Origin: Burkholderiaceae bacterium 16
GTDB taxonomy: Bacteria; Pseudomonadota; Gammaproteobacteria; Burkholderiales; Burkholderiaceae
Direction: 5' to 3'
Assembly (NCBI GenBank): GCA_000955785.1
Contig: JYOD01000119.1
Location: forward strand, 1-54,601
DNA length: 54,601 bases
The notes under the pieces are model-generated. The model saw only the letters and a program-made list of their open reading frames with translations. It ran no database searches and had not been told where the DNA came from. Both the position numbers and the translations under genes were made by a program. Positions 53,196-54,601 of the stretch are shown here, piece after piece (positions within the stretch are counted from its first letter, which is position 1; each line of letters opens with the position of its first letter).

Positions 53196-53684
53196 TCAGT
53201 CCGTGACCGCCAGTTCGTAACGGGCAACGGACCCTGCGCCTTTCTGCACGCAGCTGTGCAGCGCAAAGCCGAAACGCTCGTAGAGCGTTCGCAGCGCCAG
53301 CCTGTCAGCGACACAATCCAGCCGGAGATGCCGGCGCCCAAGACTACGTGCGCGCTCTCGGGCGAAGGCTAGCAGCGCGGTGGAGACACCCTGCTTCGCC
53401 CACGAGCGGCGAACCGCCAGCTTGTGCACGAAGGCGGATGTACCGGGCTCGACCTCCGGCCAATAGAACGGGTCTTCCAGCTCGAACCGCATGACGCCGA
53501 TGATGTCATCGCCGTCGCGCGCCGCATAGAAGTTCCCTGCCGCGGTATCACGAAGCACACGCTCGACGCTCACGTCGGAAGGCATCCATAGTGGCCGGCC
53601 TGTGTTGGCAAGCCACTGCGCCGCCTCTTGCAAGACTGAAGCAACCGCCTGCACGTCGTCTGATCGGGCTTGTTCGATACGCAT
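53196..53684 (-). CDS. GNAT-family N-acetyltransferase
   Basis: A 162-residue transferase. The central strand FVHKLAVRRSW and the acetyl-CoA loop KQGVSTALLAFARERA are clear, as is the C-terminal CVADRLALRTLYERFGF motif. The start at 53684 (MRIEQARSDD) matches the family opening; a GTG at 53696 is also in frame. It converges with the PilZ gene with 68 bases between. The substrate is unknown. Confidence 0.87.
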   Translation of the reverse strand: MRIEQARSDDVQAVASVLQEAAQWLANTGRPLWMPSDVSVERVLRDTAAGNFYAARDGDDIIGVMRFELEDPFYWPEVEPGTSAFVHKLAVRRSWAKQGVSTALLAFARERARSLGRRHLRLDCVADRLALRTLYERFGFALHSCVQKGAGSVARYELAVTD

Positions 53685-53797
53685 CGGCGATGACACTGTT
53701 GGATTGGGCTACGAAACCTGGGCCACGAAACGACGGCTTGCTGCGTCCGCCTTACGGGCCGCCGGGAAACTACACTACCGCAGTCCTGCCTGTCCGA

Positions 53798-54148
53798 TCA
53801 CCCCCGGCGCACCGCGGTCACCTTGCCGTCCTTGACGTCCAGCGTGCGGCGCTGGGGGTTGTAGTCCATGGTGCCGGGCAGATGCTGGCCTTCCCGTTCG
53901 CCAAATCGCCAGGCGCAGCCCTTGAGCAGCGCGACGGCATCGGCCTCGCTCTTGCCGATCAGCGCGTCATCGGCAAGCTTGTCGGCCTGGCAGCCCTCCG
54001 GCGTGCCGCGGCTGCCTTGCGGGCCTGGGTTGGGCGCGGCGCTCACGGGTGGCTGGGCGGCGCATCCTGCCATTAGCGTTGCGAATACGATCGAACCTGC
54101 TGCGATATGCCGGTTCAGCGGGCTTTGCCCTTTTGGCTTTTGTTGCAT
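53798..54148 (-). CDS. lipoprotein with an I78-type peptidase-inhibitor-like domain
   Basis: A 116-residue protein. A lipobox LMAGC places the lipidated Cys at about 29 after a short basic N-terminus, so it is membrane anchored in the periplasm. The mature part has ADDALIGKSEADAVALL and LPGTMDYNPQRRTLDV then VTAVRRG. This resembles I78-family inhibitors (iG, PG-x-DY, RxN-type end), though the usual final Cys-Gly is Arg-Gly. The start at 54148 is preferred; a frame to 54172 exists. A role in guarding against own or foreign serine proteases is family inference. Confidence 0.72.
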   Translation of the reverse strand: MQQKPKGQSPLNRHIAAGSIVFATLMAGCAAQPPVSAAPNPGPQGSRGTPEGCQADKLADDALIGKSEADAVALLKGCAWRFGEREGQHLPGTMDYNPQRRTLDVKDGKVTAVRRG

Positions 54149-54294
54149 GATATTCGGGATAGAAAAGTGCAATAAATTCAGTCAGTCCGGCAAGGCGCCG
54201 GACAGGCGTTTGCGGGACGTGCCAGGCAGGTGCTGTGAGAAACTACGTCCCGCGGTATTTGTCGCCGCAGGCAGCTTTCATTGTTATGGAGAAA

Positions 54295-54601
54295 ATGGAA
54301 CATCATCCTGAAACGCCCGATATGCAAATGGTACAAGTTCCCGCGGGAACGATTGCGCTGAGGGACGACAGAACAGGCCGCCAATGGTGCGTCGCACTGC
54401 AACGCTTTGCGATCGGCCGCTATCCCGTCACCCAGGCGCAATATGCCACGGCAACCGGACAATGGCCATCGGCACACGCCGCCGCGCAATGTCCGGTAGA
54501 GAACGTATCATGGATTGATGCCGTCCGGTTCTGCAACCTCCTCTCAAAAACTTCCGGGCTCCCGGACTATTACGAAATTCGTCAACTACCCCGCCCTGAA
54601 G
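54295..54601 (+). CDS. formylglycine-generating-enzyme (SUMF1-type) domain protein, partial
   Basis: The 5' part of a gene cut by the window end (102 codons visible). MVQVPAGTIALRD, RFAIGRYPVTQAQYATATG and PVENVSWIDAVRFCNLLS are the standard opening of FGE-sulfatase domains. Such domains oxidise a Cys to formylglycine in sulfatases, or in many bacteria serve as ligand-binding or ergothioneine/EgtB-type modules. The catalytic Cys pair would lie beyond the window. GGAG sits close to the ATG at 54295; an ATG at 54286 is in frame. Confidence 0.85.
   Translation, partial: MEHHPETPDMQMVQVPAGTIALRDDRTGRQWCVALQRFAIGRYPVTQAQYATATGQWPSAHAAAQCPVENVSWIDAVRFCNLLSKTSGLPDYYEIRQLPRPE

Overview
The window looks like a chromosomal stretch from a metabolically versatile, GC-rich betaproteobacterium of the Burkholderiaceae, most likely Cupriavidus or a close relative. 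This is inference from gene content: six orphan Bug/TctC-type periplasmic binding proteins, many GntR-family regulators, CoA-transferase and acyl-CoA ligase catabolic modules, and strong codon bias. No rRNA, tRNA or CRISPR was seen.

Region 1 (1-12.6 kb) is a stress-type accessory block. It holds a tandem-domain SagB-like nitroreductase, a CbpA-type DnaJ divergent from two small heat-shock proteins behind a sigma-32-like promoter, an MgtA-type P-type ATPase, a transglutaminase-like protein, a two-TM protein and several small unknown proteins. It ends in an eroded IS3-family element, about 900 bases of apparently degraded DNA and a very AT-rich strip (about 12251-12480), which suggests an island edge.

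Region 2 (12.6-17.2 kb) carries a CopD-like membrane protein, a Cache-HAMP-PAS-GGDEF diguanylate cyclase, an acetyltransferase, a methyltransferase and a tiny exported repeat protein. A relative of that repeat protein appears again at 24.4 kb.

Region 3 (17.3-46.6 kb) is a series of catabolic modules, most with their own regulator and Bug solute receptor. They are: (a) CaiB-type CoA-transferase, AtuA-like protein, HutC-type GntR and Bug, read leftward from a promoter overlapping a perfect 20-bp palindrome; (b) IlvD/Edd dehydratase, RraA-like protein, three Bugs and a D-2-hydroxyacid dehydrogenase, bounded by a TTGACA-17-TTTAAT promoter with a perfect 16-bp palindrome in its spacer and by a rho-independent terminator; (c) FadR-type GntR, amidase and Bug; (d) FadR-type GntR divergent from Bug, acyl-CoA ligase and metallo-beta-lactamase-fold hydrolase. 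Between them lie a YbiA-like NADAR protein, a yybP-ykoY manganese riboswitch in front of a TMEM165/UPF0016 transporter, an AraC regulator with a cupin protein, and a fused alpha/beta-hydrolase-LuxR regulator.

Region 4 (45.6-54.6 kb) contains an AraC regulator, a frameshifted GFA-family gene, a methyltransferase, a PhoX-like Tat-exported phosphatase, an exported M20 peptidase, a YcgR-like PilZ protein, an acetyltransferase, an I78-like lipoprotein and the start of a formylglycine-generating-enzyme-type gene cut by the window end.

The best candidates for something undescribed are the two exported proteins built from G-P/Q-R-D-x-Y/F-x-D-G-A-R repeats, the self-contained sugar-acid module (b), and the AtuA/CaiB module (a).
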